Positions 7,948 to 17,492 of a DNA stretch of 64,000 nt are shown piece after piece (positions within the stretch are counted from its first letter, which is position 1; the number at the start of each line of letters is the position of its first letter). Origin of the DNA: Niastella yeongjuensis (lineage in GTDB: Bacteria > Bacteroidota > Bacteroidia > Chitinophagales > Chitinophagaceae); NCBI RefSeq assembly GCF_900110245.1, contig NZ_FOCZ01000008.1:248001-312000 (forward strand), written 5' to 3'. Made by a program: the position numbers and the translations under genes. The notes under the pieces are model-generated. The model was not told the origin of the DNA. It ran no database searches and saw nothing but the letters and a program-made list of their open reading frames with translations.

Positions 7948-8862
7948 TTACTCAACCCCTTTTACTTTCATATCCAATTCATAAATAGCTTCGGATGCAG
8001 TGATAAATAATTTGTTTCGTTGTTTACCGTAAAATGCAACATTGGCTGTCCATTTTTCGGGGATATTGATATGCGCGATTTGTTGTCCCTGGTTGTTGAA
8101 CACCGTAACGCCATTACCGGTGAGGTAAACATTCCCCTTGTTATCGATCGTCATGCCGTCAGAGCCAATATTCGCAAACAGTTGGCCGTCGCTTAAGGAA
8201 CCATCTTTATTGATGGTATAACGGTAAGTTTTATTTCCATTGAGGTCTGACACGTATAATTGCTTTCCATCGAGTGTGCCCACAATGCCATTGGGGCGTT
8301 TCATACTGTCAATTAATGGTTGCGGGTTTTTGCTTCCACGCATCAGCACATATACCTTCTCGGCCTCCATGTCGGGTTTGGTCCTCGTCCACCAGCTTCG
8401 CTGATAATAGGGATCGGTGAAATAAATATTGCCGCCCGGCGATACCCACACATCATTGGGGCCATTCAGCTTTTGCCCATTCAGGTCATTGATGAGCACG
8501 GTAATTTTTTTATTCCGGTCAATTGACCAAAGCTGGTTCTGTTCATCGGCGCAGGAGATCAGGTTGCCCTTTCTGTCGAAATACATGCCATTCGAACGGC
8601 CGGCGCTGTCGAGGAAAACAGACAGGTTGCCGTCGATGCTGTATTTCCATATTTTGTTATTGGGCTGATCGGTAAAGTAAATATTTCCTTTGCTGTCGGT
8701 GGCCGGGCCTTCAGTAAAACTGAATTGCCGGGAGATGAGGCGCGGAGCAGCGCCATCGGCTATAATACTGGTATCTGAAGAACGATTGTTTTGAGCGTTT
8801 CCTGTTAAGCTACAGCCATACCATAAAGCAAGCAATGCCAATTTCTTTGAGGTGATTATCAT
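7948..8862 (-). CDS. Exported SMP-30/gluconolactonase-like beta-propeller protein
   Basis: A 304-residue protein with a signal peptide (hydrophobic 8-20, cleavage near GNAQ). It forms a six-bladed propeller of the SMP-30/Gluconolactonase/LRE family: repeated GNIYFTD and GNVYLTG strands, the metal-site segment FTEGPATDSKGN, LNGPNDVWVSPGGNIYFTDP, and RPNGIVGTLDGKQLYVSD. Members hydrolyse sugar lactones using a divalent metal held by Glu, Asn and Asp, and those residues are visible here. The frame is open further upstream to a TTG at 8892, but the ATG at 8862 places the signal peptide at the N-terminus, so it is preferred. It is transcribed alone and divergently from the ECF sigma gene. Confidence 0.85.
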   Translation of the reverse strand: MIITSKKLALLALWYGCSLTGNAQNNRSSDTSIIADGAAPRLISRQFSFTEGPATDSKGNIYFTDQPNNKIWKYSIDGNLSVFLDSAGRSNGMYFDRKGNLISCADEQNQLWSIDRNKKITVLINDLNGQKLNGPNDVWVSPGGNIYFTDPYYQRSWWTRTKPDMEAEKVYVLMRGSKNPQPLIDSMKRPNGIVGTLDGKQLYVSDLNGNKTYRYTINKDGSLSDGQLFANIGSDGMTIDNKGNVYLTGNGVTVFNNQGQQIAHINIPEKWTANVAFYGKQRNKLFITASEAIYELDMKVKGVE

Positions 8863-8998
8863 GATCAATTTGATTAGACATTGAAGATACAACGTAGAAT
8901 GTTTTAGCAGACAGTACAGGACGGGGAAAATAGGGTTGCGGATTAGATATGTATAATAAATTAATCATGTATTTTGTGCGCCCAATCATTTCACCCAC

Positions 8999-9595
8999 AT
9001 GTCCAATCACACATTACAGCAAGAGGCAGCATTGGTTCAACGGCTTTCGTCGGGTGACGAGGAAGCATTCAGGGTGTTGTTTGAATGGTACACACCCAAA
9101 TTGCTGGCATTTGTAATTGGCATGACCAAATCGCAAACGCAGGCAGAAGAACTGGTACAGGATAGTTTTCTGAAGATCTGGACCAACCGGGCATCCATGG
9201 CTAACGTAGAAGATTTCGGCGGCTACTTATTTATTATCGCCCGCAACAAGGTCATGGACCATTTTCGGCGCATGACCACCGAAGCAAAAGTGAAGCATGC
9301 GGTTTGGAAAAACATCAGCGAAAGCCAAAACAGTACCGAAGAACATATAGACGCCAGTGAAAGCCGCAGACTGGTGTCGGCAGCTATTGAACAATTGTCT
9401 ACACAGAAACAGACTATTTTTCAGTTAAGCCGGTACGAAGGACTTACTCATGAAGAAATAGCCGAAAAGCTGGGATTATCAAAAAGCACGGTCAAAAATC
9501 ACCTGGTTGAAACACTTCGCCACATAAAAGAATTTCTCCAACGCCATACAGATACGGCTATTATGTTGGTTATCATGCATTTTCTAAAAAAGTAA
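8999..9595 (+). CDS. FecI-like ECF RNA polymerase sigma-70 factor
   Basis: A 198-residue sigma factor with only regions 2 and 4. Region 2 runs about 24-92 (AEELVQDSFLKIWTNR, then FIIARNKVMDHFR) and region 4 about 120-175 (LTHEEIAEKLGLSKSTVKNHL). It heads a classical trans-envelope unit: FecR-type anti-sigma, SusC with an STN signalling domain, then SusD. When the SusC transducer binds its glycan, the anti-sigma factor is expected to release this sigma factor, which then switches on the SusC/D genes. The spacing to FecR is 70 bases. Confidence 0.93.
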   Translation: MSNHTLQQEAALVQRLSSGDEEAFRVLFEWYTPKLLAFVIGMTKSQTQAEELVQDSFLKIWTNRASMANVEDFGGYLFIIARNKVMDHFRRMTTEAKVKHAVWKNISESQNSTEEHIDASESRRLVSAAIEQLSTQKQTIFQLSRYEGLTHEEIAEKLGLSKSTVKNHLVETLRHIKEFLQRHTDTAIMLVIMHFLKK

Positions 9596-9665
9596 AAAAA
9601 TATTACAAACAGGCAGTCCTTTCTTTCCGCTGCTGCGTCCTTGTAATGTATCCTAATTAAAGCAC

Positions 9666-10838
9666 ATGCAACCCGACCGCTCCAGACTGAGGTATTTGTT
9701 GGAAAAGTACGCAGCTAACACCTGTACGTACGAGGAGTTTAATGAATGCATTGGCTATTTTGAGCAGGCGGCAGAGAATGACATTATTCAGGAATGGTTG
9801 CAGGAAGAATGGGACGTGGCAAATGGTTCGGCAGAAACATCCGGCGAATGGGCGCATTTGTATCCATTGCAAAAAGCCGGCAGGGTAGTGCGGTTTGGCA
9901 GTTGGATGAAGTTTGCCGCAGCAGCAATTGTCGTGATCGGTTTGTCAATGGCAGTATATTATTATCTGATACCGGCAGGCAAAACAACCAGTCAACCTGC
10001 GGTAGCCAAACAATCGAAAGAAGATGTTCCTGCCCCAACAGGTACCCATACCATTCTAAAACTGACGAACGGATCGGAGATCATAGTAGACAATGCACAA
10101 AACGGAAAGCTGGCAGAAGAAGGCAGCGCCAATATTAGTAAGGCTGCAGGTGATGAGTTGATCTATAATTCAGTAAAGAAAAATACCGGGAACATTTTAT
10201 ACAACACCCTGGCTACAGCAAAGGGCGGTAAAATAAGTATACAATTGAATGATGGAACAAAGGTGTGGTTAAATGCCTTATCCACTTTGAAATATCCGGT
10301 AACATTTACCGGCGAAGAAAGAAAGGTGGAGTTAACGGGAGAAGCTTATTTCGAAGTAGCGAAGAACGCAACCAAACCATTCAAAGTTAAACTGGTCAAT
10401 GGGGGCGAGGTGGAAGTATTAGGTACGCATTTCAACATTAACGCGTACGAAGATGAGGCTGTTATAAAAACAACGCTGCTGGAAGGAAAGGTGAAAATGT
10501 CGTCGATGATGAATGGCGAATGGGAAATGCTGAGACCTGGCGAACAGGTATCCCTCTCCCAGTCATCCCACCTATCCCAACCCATCCCGGTTCAGACAGA
10601 CGAAATAATTGCCTGGAAAAACAACCTATTCTGGTTTGAAAATACGGACATGGAGACGGTCATGAGGCAGGTAAGCCGGTGGTATGATGTGGACATAGTA
10701 TTTGTGGGCAAAATAGACAAGCATATTACCGGCACACTGCCTAAAAATGTACCCATTTCAACTTTACTAAAAGTGATGGAAGAGTCAGGGGGCATACATT
10801 TTACCATTAACGGAAAAAAGGTGAGTGTAAGCAGGTAA
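9666..10838 (+). CDS. FecR-like anti-sigma factor
   Basis: A 390-residue inner-membrane anti-sigma factor. The cytoplasmic N-terminus (1-80) would hold the sigma factor. One membrane segment lies at about 81-102 (FAAAAIVVIGLSMAVYYYLI). A periplasmic FecR domain follows (about 185-285, with LNDGTKVWLNALSTLKYP and the VELTGEAYFEVAKN strand), then a C-terminal DUF4974 domain (about 318-388, WFENTDMETVMRQVSRWYDVDI). It passes the signal from the STN domain of SusC to the sigma factor. It ends one base before the SusC start, so the two are cotranslated. Confidence 0.94.
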   Translation: MQPDRSRLRYLLEKYAANTCTYEEFNECIGYFEQAAENDIIQEWLQEEWDVANGSAETSGEWAHLYPLQKAGRVVRFGSWMKFAAAAIVVIGLSMAVYYYLIPAGKTTSQPAVAKQSKEDVPAPTGTHTILKLTNGSEIIVDNAQNGKLAEEGSANISKAAGDELIYNSVKKNTGNILYNTLATAKGGKISIQLNDGTKVWLNALSTLKYPVTFTGEERKVELTGEAYFEVAKNATKPFKVKLVNGGEVEVLGTHFNINAYEDEAVIKTTLLEGKVKMSSMMNGEWEMLRPGEQVSLSQSSHLSQPIPVQTDEIIAWKNNLFWFENTDMETVMRQVSRWYDVDIVFVGKIDKHITGTLPKNVPISTLLKVMEESGGIHFTINGKKVSVSR

Positions 10839-10839
10839 C

Positions 10840-13800
10840 ATGAAACGCATAGCTATCATATTACTCGCGGTATGTCTGATGATCAGTGCAACAGGTTTCT
10901 CACAAACAGTTACGCTTACGGGCAGGGCTATGCCTTTGAGCAAGGTCTTTTTATCAATTAGAAAACAGACGGGGATCAATTTCATATTTACTAACGAATT
11001 GTTGCGTGATGCAAAGCCAGTGAATATCCATGTAAACAATGCGCCCTTGCAGGAGGTACTGCGCATTGTTTTCAAGGATCAGCCAGTGACCTATACAATG
11101 ATCTCGAATATCATTGTAATAAAGCGAAAGCCATTGACCTATCCGGCAGCAATGATCATAACGCCGCCGGAAGACGATGGGTTGATGGACCTGAGAGGAA
11201 CGGTACGGGGCCGGGGAGAAGCCCTGGTGGGCGCTTCGGTAGTGTTGAACAATACTACCCGCGGTACCACTACCGATGCCAAAGGATCATTTGAATTACG
11301 AAGTATACCGCGGAATGCCCGGCTGGATATATCCTATGCCGGATATGAACACACAGCGGTAGACGTGAGCGGGCGCAATGCTTTACAGATCACCTTGAAG
11401 GAAAACGACACCCGGCTCGATGAAGCACAGGTGATTGCCTATGGGAAAGTAAGTAAACGATTTAATACAGGTAACGTAACAACGGTTAAAGCGGCGGATA
11501 TTAAAACACACCCGGTAACGAACGTATTACAGGCTTTGCAGGGACTGGTGCCGGGTTTGTTTATTACTCAAAACACCGGTATGCCGGGCGGTTCATTCAC
11601 CGTACAGGTAAGAGGCCAAAGCGGATTCAACGAGAACCAGCCTTTGTTTGTGATCGATGGGGTTACCTATCCCGCCGGCGCGCGGTTGCCCTTGTTGAAT
11701 ATGGCATTGTTTGGCGGCAATCCACTGAATTATATTGACCCGGCGATCATTGAAAGTGTGGAAGTGTTGAAAGATGCAGACGCTACTGCCATCTATGGTT
11801 CCCGCGGTGCTTATGGTGTAGTACTGATCACCACCCGTAAAGGCAAAGCAGGTACGCCGCACCTGGAAGTAAATTCATATGCGGGGGTAAGCGTAAGAGG
11901 AGTATCGCCAAAGCTGATGAACACCCAGGATTACCTGATGTTGCGAAGGGAAGCATTTAAGAACGATGGAGCAACACCCGGTGCATTCGATTACGATATA
12001 AACGGCAACTGGGATACTACCCGCTATACAAACTGGTTAGATGAAGTGATGGGCCGGCAAGCTTTTACAACCAAAACAGATGTGAATTTTTCTGGCGGCA
12101 GTGGCAATACCAATTATATGATTGGGGCCGGTTATAACAAACAATACGGTATTCACCACGTGCAGGGCGCGTTACAAAATGGCGGACTAAATTTCAATTT
12201 AAATACCGGCACTGCCAATCAGAAATTCACGGTGAGTATGACCAGTAATTATTCTACCAGTGTAAACGACATGGTGCCGTATGATTTTTCAACCGACCTG
12301 ATGGTGGTACAGGCGCCCAATGCGCCACCCTTATTTACCGCCGATGGAAAGTTGAACTGGGATGAAGGCGGCGGTGCGGCAGCACCCCTGTATATGACCG
12401 ATAAAACAGTAGTGAATACCCTGCTGACCAACACAATGCTTAAGTACAATCCGTTCAAAGGATTTAATATTAATCTGTCATTAGGATACAACCATATCTC
12501 GGGCCGGGAATTACTGGCCAAGCCAACAGCTTATTTTAATCCTAACGATATGCCGGCCGCGCAAACAACCAGTTCGCTGGAACAGTTTTCGAACCGGATA
12601 GTAAATGCGGATCCCTATATTTCTTATACGGGGACTCTCTTTCCGAAAGGTACCATCACCCTTACCGGCGGCGCGCGGGTTCAGGATGGATTGCAGAATA
12701 GCAGCACGATTACCGGCACCGGTTTTTTTTCCGATGCCTTGTTGGAAAATCCTGCAGCAGGGAATAAGGTGACTACTACATATGTAAGAACACTTAATAA
12801 ACAGGTTGGTTTTTTTGCCCGCATCAATTATATGTGGGACCAGAAATACATCCTTAATTTAAATGGTACCCGGGATGGTTCTTCCCGGTTTGGGCCAAAC
12901 AAACCATTCGGGAATTTTGGTTCCATAGGTGCCGCCTGGATATTTAGTGAGGAGGGATTTATTAAACAGCACCTGCGGTTCCTCAGTTTTGGCAAACTGC
13001 GCGGAAGCATCGGCGTCACAGGGGGAGATGGCATAGCAGATTACCAGTACCTGGACCGCTATCAGCTGTTGCCCAATCAATACCAGGGGAGTACCATCGC
13101 TTTTCCACTGGCTCTGCCTAATCCCGATCTGGAATGGGAGTTGAACCGGAAAAAAGAGCTGGGACTTGAACTGGGATTTTTTAAAGGAAGGATAGTACTG
13201 GAAATAAGTGCCTATAATAATAAATGCACCAATCAGCTGGTGGCACAGCAGTTGTCGTCGGTTACAGGGTTTAATCTCATCCGGTTGAATTCACCGGCGC
13301 TGGTCCAGAACCGTGGGTTGGAAATAATGCTCACCACCAGGAACATCGATACAAAAGATTTTACGTGGAAAACAATGTTCAATATTTCCTGGAACAACAA
13401 CAAACTGATTTCGTTTCCGGGCAGCAACGACGCATTGAACGAGTTTGATGGCAACCTGGTTGTAGGAAAATCACTGGGGAATAAACGATTGTATAAATAT
13501 GCCGGGGTGAACCCCGAAACAGGATCGCATAATTTTATCAATGCAAAAGGTGAGCAGGGTGAGTTTTTGCCTTTCTTTAGTCCACAGCAACTGACGGATG
13601 AAGATAAAACGGAAAACCTGGACCTGGCACCGAAGTACATTGGTGGTTTGCGGAACAGTATTTCCTGGAAGCGGTTTACACTCGAATTCCTTTTCACTTT
13701 TATAAACCGGCTGGGCCTTAATTTTCAGGCACAGCAAATAGGAATGCCGGGAGCCTTCGACAATAACTTTCCGGTAGCGGCGCTCAGACGCTGGCAAAAG

Positions 13801-14112
13801 AAAGGTGATGTCACAGACGTAGCAAAAGCTTCTCAAACCATACTTAGTCGTATAAGCACACTGACTTACAGGGCCAGCACCGGTGCTTATGAGCCCGCAG
13901 CATACGCCCGGTTGCGCAACCTGTACCTGGCATACAAGGTTGACCGGGACTGGTTGAAAAAAAAAGCAGGGCTGTCTGGCCTGACCATATATATGCAGGG
14001 CGAAAACCTGCTCACTATATCGAAGTATAAAGACCTTGATCCGGAAAACCTGTCCTATTCGGCTATGGCGCCATTGAAGGTATTAACTGGTGGCATCAAC
14101 ATTAGCCTTTAA
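10840..14112 (+). CDS. SusC/RagA TonB-linked outer-membrane transporter with STN domain
   Basis: A 1090-residue transporter. A signal peptide (1-22, ending TGFSQ) is followed by a secretin/TonB short N-terminal (STN) domain (about 45-97) that contacts FecR. Next come a carboxypeptidase-regulatory-like Ig domain (about 118-190), a plug (about 205-325, with FVIDGVTYP and VLKDADATAIYGSRGAYGV) and a 22-strand barrel reaching the C-terminal ISL. It imports an oligosaccharide across the outer membrane using TonB energy. The STN domain fits the FecI/FecR genes just upstream. SusD starts six bases downstream. No glycoside hydrolase is linked, so the glycan cannot be named. Confidence 0.95.
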   Translation: MKRIAIILLAVCLMISATGFSQTVTLTGRAMPLSKVFLSIRKQTGINFIFTNELLRDAKPVNIHVNNAPLQEVLRIVFKDQPVTYTMISNIIVIKRKPLTYPAAMIITPPEDDGLMDLRGTVRGRGEALVGASVVLNNTTRGTTTDAKGSFELRSIPRNARLDISYAGYEHTAVDVSGRNALQITLKENDTRLDEAQVIAYGKVSKRFNTGNVTTVKAADIKTHPVTNVLQALQGLVPGLFITQNTGMPGGSFTVQVRGQSGFNENQPLFVIDGVTYPAGARLPLLNMALFGGNPLNYIDPAIIESVEVLKDADATAIYGSRGAYGVVLITTRKGKAGTPHLEVNSYAGVSVRGVSPKLMNTQDYLMLRREAFKNDGATPGAFDYDINGNWDTTRYTNWLDEVMGRQAFTTKTDVNFSGGSGNTNYMIGAGYNKQYGIHHVQGALQNGGLNFNLNTGTANQKFTVSMTSNYSTSVNDMVPYDFSTDLMVVQAPNAPPLFTADGKLNWDEGGGAAAPLYMTDKTVVNTLLTNTMLKYNPFKGFNINLSLGYNHISGRELLAKPTAYFNPNDMPAAQTTSSLEQFSNRIVNADPYISYTGTLFPKGTITLTGGARVQDGLQNSSTITGTGFFSDALLENPAAGNKVTTTYVRTLNKQVGFFARINYMWDQKYILNLNGTRDGSSRFGPNKPFGNFGSIGAAWIFSEEGFIKQHLRFLSFGKLRGSIGVTGGDGIADYQYLDRYQLLPNQYQGSTIAFPLALPNPDLEWELNRKKELGLELGFFKGRIVLEISAYNNKCTNQLVAQQLSSVTGFNLIRLNSPALVQNRGLEIMLTTRNIDTKDFTWKTMFNISWNNNKLISFPGSNDALNEFDGNLVVGKSLGNKRLYKYAGVNPETGSHNFINAKGEQGEFLPFFSPQQLTDEDKTENLDLAPKYIGGLRNSISWKRFTLEFLFTFINRLGLNFQAQQIGMPGAFDNNFPVAALRRWQKKGDVTDVAKASQTILSRISTLTYRASTGAYEPAAYARLRNLYLAYKVDRDWLKKKAGLSGLTIYMQGENLLTISKYKDLDPENLSYSAMAPLKVLTGGINISL

Positions 14113-14117
14113 ATGAA

Positions 14118-15542
14118 ATGAATATGAAGTCCGGTCGATTTACATATCTCGTTTTGCTGGGCGTAGTGGTATGCACAGGGTGCAAGAAATATATGCAGGT
14201 ACCATTGCCCACAGATAAAATAACCGGTTCGGCGGCTTATGCCAATGACAATGCAGCATCGGGGGTAATAAGCGGTATATATTCGAGGTTTGTGAATGCC
14301 CGCTTCTTCGAAGGGTCGTATGGTATACCCTGTTGTACATCGCTGTACACCGATGACATGGTTGCGGTAAAAGGGCTGGTAGGGTCAACGGACTTTCAGC
14401 AGGCGTTTTATACCAATGCCCTGAACGAAAGTATCAGTGGCTGGTACTGGTCGCAACTTTATTCACAGATCTATGTAGCCAACGTGGCTATCGAAAATAT
14501 CAGGAATAATACAAACCTGTTCAGGCGTGATCAATGGTTGGGAGAAGCGTTGTTTCTGCGGGGCTTTATGTATTTCTATCTAACGAATTTGTTTGGGAAG
14601 GCGGCGCTCGCTATTAGTTCGGATTACCACCTCAATAATCAATTGGTACGAAGCCCGCAAAATGAAGTGTACAGCCAGATCCTAAAAGACCTGAAAGAAG
14701 CACAGACTTTGTTACCGGTAGAGTACCGGGATGCAAATGGCAATATAACGTTAGACAGGGGCCGGCCGAATAAATATGCAGTTACCGCATTACTGGCGCG
14801 TGTTTACCTGTATACAAAAGACTGGGCCAATGCGGAAGCGCAGGCAAGTGCCATCATCAACAGCGGTGTAACCTTTCAACTGGAAGCGCCGGCGGCGGTG
14901 TTTGGTCAGCACAGCCGGGAAATGATCTGGGGATTGGCGCCTGTTAATTTCGCAGTCAGCGATGCTCCGGATTTTTTGATGGAACCCGACTGGGTACCGG
15001 GCGCACATGCGATCAATGCTACGTTGTCGACATTACTGGTGAACAGTTTTGAAACCAATGATGTGCGATATACCAACTGGGTAGGTAAGGCAACATCTGG
15101 TACGCCGGCGATGGATTATTATTATCCGGCAAAATATAAAATAAGGGCCGGCACTACGGCTAATGAATACCTGGCGGTCTTTCGCCTGGCCGAACAATAC
15201 CTGATCAGGGCCGAAGCAAGGGCCCGGCAGGATAAAATAACAGGCGGCAACAGTGCGGAGAGCGATGTAAATGTGATCCGTAACCGGGCAGGCTTGTCAA
15301 CAACGACTGCTTCAGACAAACCAGCCATGCTGAATGCCATTATGAAAGAACGAAGGGTGGAGTTCTTTACGGAAATGGGCCACCGCTTTTTTGATCTGAA
15401 ACGCACCGATGCCATCGATGGGTTGATGGCTGCGGTAGCACCGCAGAAAGGAAGCGCCTGGTTACCTTTCATGCAATACTGGCCAATACCCAAAACAGAT
15501 ATACTGGCAAATCCGAACCTGGCACAAACACCAGGTTACTAA
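14118..15542 (+). CDS. SusD/RagB nutrient-binding lipoprotein
   Basis: A 474-residue surface lipoprotein that lids the SusC barrel. The signal ends in VVCTGC (Cys22 from the first ATG; a second ATG two codons on is possible). The SusD-like N-terminal part contains WYWSQLYSQIYVANVAIENI, helical TPR-like units include GEALFLRGFMYFYLTNLFG, and the RagB C-terminal part contains FRLAEQYLIRAEARAR, KERRVEFFTEMGHRFFDLKR and the usual WPIPKTDILANPNLAQTPGY ending. It lies six bases after SusC and ends the operon. The terminator is about 100 bases further on. Confidence 0.95.
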   Translation: MNMKSGRFTYLVLLGVVVCTGCKKYMQVPLPTDKITGSAAYANDNAASGVISGIYSRFVNARFFEGSYGIPCCTSLYTDDMVAVKGLVGSTDFQQAFYTNALNESISGWYWSQLYSQIYVANVAIENIRNNTNLFRRDQWLGEALFLRGFMYFYLTNLFGKAALAISSDYHLNNQLVRSPQNEVYSQILKDLKEAQTLLPVEYRDANGNITLDRGRPNKYAVTALLARVYLYTKDWANAEAQASAIINSGVTFQLEAPAAVFGQHSREMIWGLAPVNFAVSDAPDFLMEPDWVPGAHAINATLSTLLVNSFETNDVRYTNWVGKATSGTPAMDYYYPAKYKIRAGTTANEYLAVFRLAEQYLIRAEARARQDKITGGNSAESDVNVIRNRAGLSTTTASDKPAMLNAIMKERRVEFFTEMGHRFFDLKRTDAIDGLMAAVAPQKGSAWLPFMQYWPIPKTDILANPNLAQTPGY

Positions 15543-15640
15543 TAAGATATTTCATCGGGTGGTCTCATATAAAAACGGTCGATGGTAGCAAAAGGTAGCG
15601 AAGACGTAACATCAGAGCTATAAAATCCCGACGTTTTCAA

Positions 15641-15684
15641 GTCCCGGCGTACCGATCTCTATCGGGATCGTCGGGAACTTTTTT
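15641..15684 (+). terminator. Probable terminator after the SusC/SusD operon
   Basis: TCCCG..CG and CCGAT arms pair with ATCGG and CG.CGGGA around a short loop, followed by ACTTTTTTCCC. The T run is interrupted by two bases, so the call is probable. The inner CCGAT...ATCGG word recurs in hairpins near 26089 and 61312. The rest of 15543-15824 shows no gene. Confidence 0.65.
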
Positions 15685-15824
15685 CCCGCTTTATTTTTTC
15701 CGGCCTTAGATATTTGCAACTCTTGCTTAAATCCTTGTACGTGTGAAGGGGCGTTCCTGCGCCAACTTTGTGTCATCAATCGTACACAATCAAAACACAA
15801 ATACAAACATTTAAAACATTTCTT

Positions 15825-16580
15825 ATGAGCACTTCATTAAAAAACAAAGTTGCCTTAATTACCGGATCAGCCAGAGGTTTAGGTAAAGCCATTGCAGAAC
15901 GTTATGCCTCCTTAGGCGCCGACATTGTTATCAACTATTCCCGCGACAAGGCTTCGGCCGAAGAAGTAGTGAAGAACATCAAAGCCCTGGGCGTTCAGGT
16001 TATTGCCATTCAGGCCGATGTAAGCAAGGTAGCGGAGATCAAACGCCTGTTTGAGGAAGCAAAAAAAGCCTTTGGTAAAATTGATATCGTCGTTGCCAAT
16101 GCCGGTATTGAAATGGTGGAAACACCGGTTACCGAATTTACCGAAGAACAGTTTGACCGCCTGTTCTCCATCAACTCAAAAGGCTCTTACTTCACTATGC
16201 AACAGGCAGCACTCAACGTAGAAGACAATGGCCGTATCATTTACGTAGCCTCCAGCACCACCGCCTTCCCGGTAAAAGGTATGGCCGTATACGGCGGCAG
16301 CAAAACCGTTCCCCGCTACCTGGTGAATGTATTGTCACAAGAAATTGGCCATCGGGGTGTAACAGTTAATTCCATTATTCCTTTCGCCGTAGACCATTCC
16401 GGTATCTTCGCTGATCCAAATAGTTATCCCGAGCTGAGAAAATCACTGCTCGATAGCTGTCCCATGGGGCGCCTCGCTGAAGTAGAAGACGTAGCCAACA
16501 TCGCTGAGTTCTTTGCCAGCCCGCTGTCTTCTTTTGTAAATGGTCAGCACCTGCTGGTGAACGGCGGCGCTAATCAATAG
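15825..16580 (+). CDS. Short-chain dehydrogenase/reductase (classical SDR)
   Basis: A 251-residue NAD(P)-dependent oxidoreductase. The cofactor motif is TGSARGLGKAIAERY near the N-terminus, VANAGIE is the NAG motif, and the catalytic triad is VASSTT (Ser) with Y-G-G-S-K (Tyr and Lys). The end has the usual FVNGQHLLVNGGANQ. The Arg/Asn-rich stretch after strand 2 (NYSRDKASAEE) suggests NADPH preference. The start is the ATG at 15825; an in-frame upstream extension (from 15768) has no plausible protein character. The substrate is not predictable. A second SDR gene follows 61 bases downstream in the same direction, likely by tandem duplication or common use. Confidence 0.9.
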   Translation: MSTSLKNKVALITGSARGLGKAIAERYASLGADIVINYSRDKASAEEVVKNIKALGVQVIAIQADVSKVAEIKRLFEEAKKAFGKIDIVVANAGIEMVETPVTEFTEEQFDRLFSINSKGSYFTMQQAALNVEDNGRIIYVASSTTAFPVKGMAVYGGSKTVPRYLVNVLSQEIGHRGVTVNSIIPFAVDHSGIFADPNSYPELRKSLLDSCPMGRLAEVEDVANIAEFFASPLSSFVNGQHLLVNGGANQ

Positions 16581-16641
16581 CAGCAGTTGCACTTTATCAT
16601 AAACAACAATCAAAACAACAACAAACAAAAACTACATAGTT

Positions 16642-17382
16642 ATGAACTCGTTAAGCAATAAAGTAATTTTAGTGACCGGCGCTTCAAGAGGTATTGGCGC
16701 CGCAGTAGCCAAAAAATTAGTCGGTCAGGGCGCCAAAGTAATTATCAATTATGCCGGCAACCAGGCCGAAGCCGACCAAACAGTAAAAGAGTTAAAAGAC
16801 ATGGGCGGCGATGCCATTGCCCTGAAAGCAGATGTGAGTAAGGCTGCCGAAGTAACCGCGCTGTTCGATGCTGCCATTGCGCATTATGGCAGAATTGACG
16901 TGCTCATCAACAATGCAGGTATTATGATCACAAAGCTGTTGAAAGACACTACCGACGAAGATTTTAACCGTCAGTTTGAAGTGAATGTACGCGGCACTTT
17001 CAATACGCTGCGCGAAGCCGCCACCAAACTGGCCAATGGGGGAACTATTATAAATACTTCCACCACATTGACCCGGGCCATGATCCCCACTTACGCAACT
17101 TATGTGGCCACCAAAGGTGCTGTTGAACAACTAACACGTGTATTTGCCAAAGAAATGGGCGCCAGAGGTATAACCGTAAATGCAGTATTGCCCGGTCCCA
17201 CCAATACCGAATTATTTATAAAAGGAAAAACACAGGAAATGATCGATCGGCTGGCTTCGCTCAATGCGTTTAACCGCCTCGGTGAAGTAGATGATATAGC
17301 CAAAGTGATCGTTTTCCTGGCCAGTGATGATGCCAAATGGATCAGTGGACAAACCATTGGCATAAACGGAGCTATGGCTTGA
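16642..17382 (+). CDS. Short-chain dehydrogenase/reductase (FabG-like SDR)
   Basis: A 246-residue classical SDR with TGASRGIGAAVAKKL (cofactor loop), INNAGIM, the active-site Ser in NTSTTLT, Y-V-A-T-K, and the closing WISGQTIGINGAMA. The stretch NYAGNQAEADQ after strand 2 suggests NADP. It resembles the generic 3-oxoacyl-ACP reductase-like SDRs that act on varied small alcohols and ketones rather than true FabG, because no fatty-acid genes are near. Tandem with the SDR upstream. The GC-rich palindromic repeat lies 22 bases after its stop. Confidence 0.9.
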   Translation: MNSLSNKVILVTGASRGIGAAVAKKLVGQGAKVIINYAGNQAEADQTVKELKDMGGDAIALKADVSKAAEVTALFDAAIAHYGRIDVLINNAGIMITKLLKDTTDEDFNRQFEVNVRGTFNTLREAATKLANGGTIINTSTTLTRAMIPTYATYVATKGAVEQLTRVFAKEMGARGITVNAVLPGPTNTELFIKGKTQEMIDRLASLNAFNRLGEVDDIAKVIVFLASDDAKWISGQTIGINGAMA

Positions 17383-17403
17383 TTAGTAGCAAGCGCCTCC
17401 TTG

Positions 17404-17437
17404 CCTCTCCGCCAGCTGGCGGAGAGGTTGGTGGGGG
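17404..17437. repeat. GC-rich palindromic interspersed repeat, copy 1
   Basis: A perfect 24-base inverted repeat (17404-17427; arms start CCTCTCCGCC) followed by a G-rich tail TTGGTGGGGG. The same plan of CCYCTCC, short loop, GGAGRGG, then a G-rich tail is found at 33127-33153 and 51392-51417. It sits between the SDR and the ABC ATPase gene. Confidence 0.75.
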
Positions 17438-17492
17438 GCCTGCTTGCACATTTGACCAATTTCTTGCATCTTTATGCCAACCAAATAACCCC

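Noticed and set aside
10840-15542. A complete polysaccharide utilisation locus
   Set aside because: Sigma, FecR, SusC and SusD are present, but no glycoside hydrolase, lyase or surface binding protein is linked, so only the transport/regulation unit is claimed.
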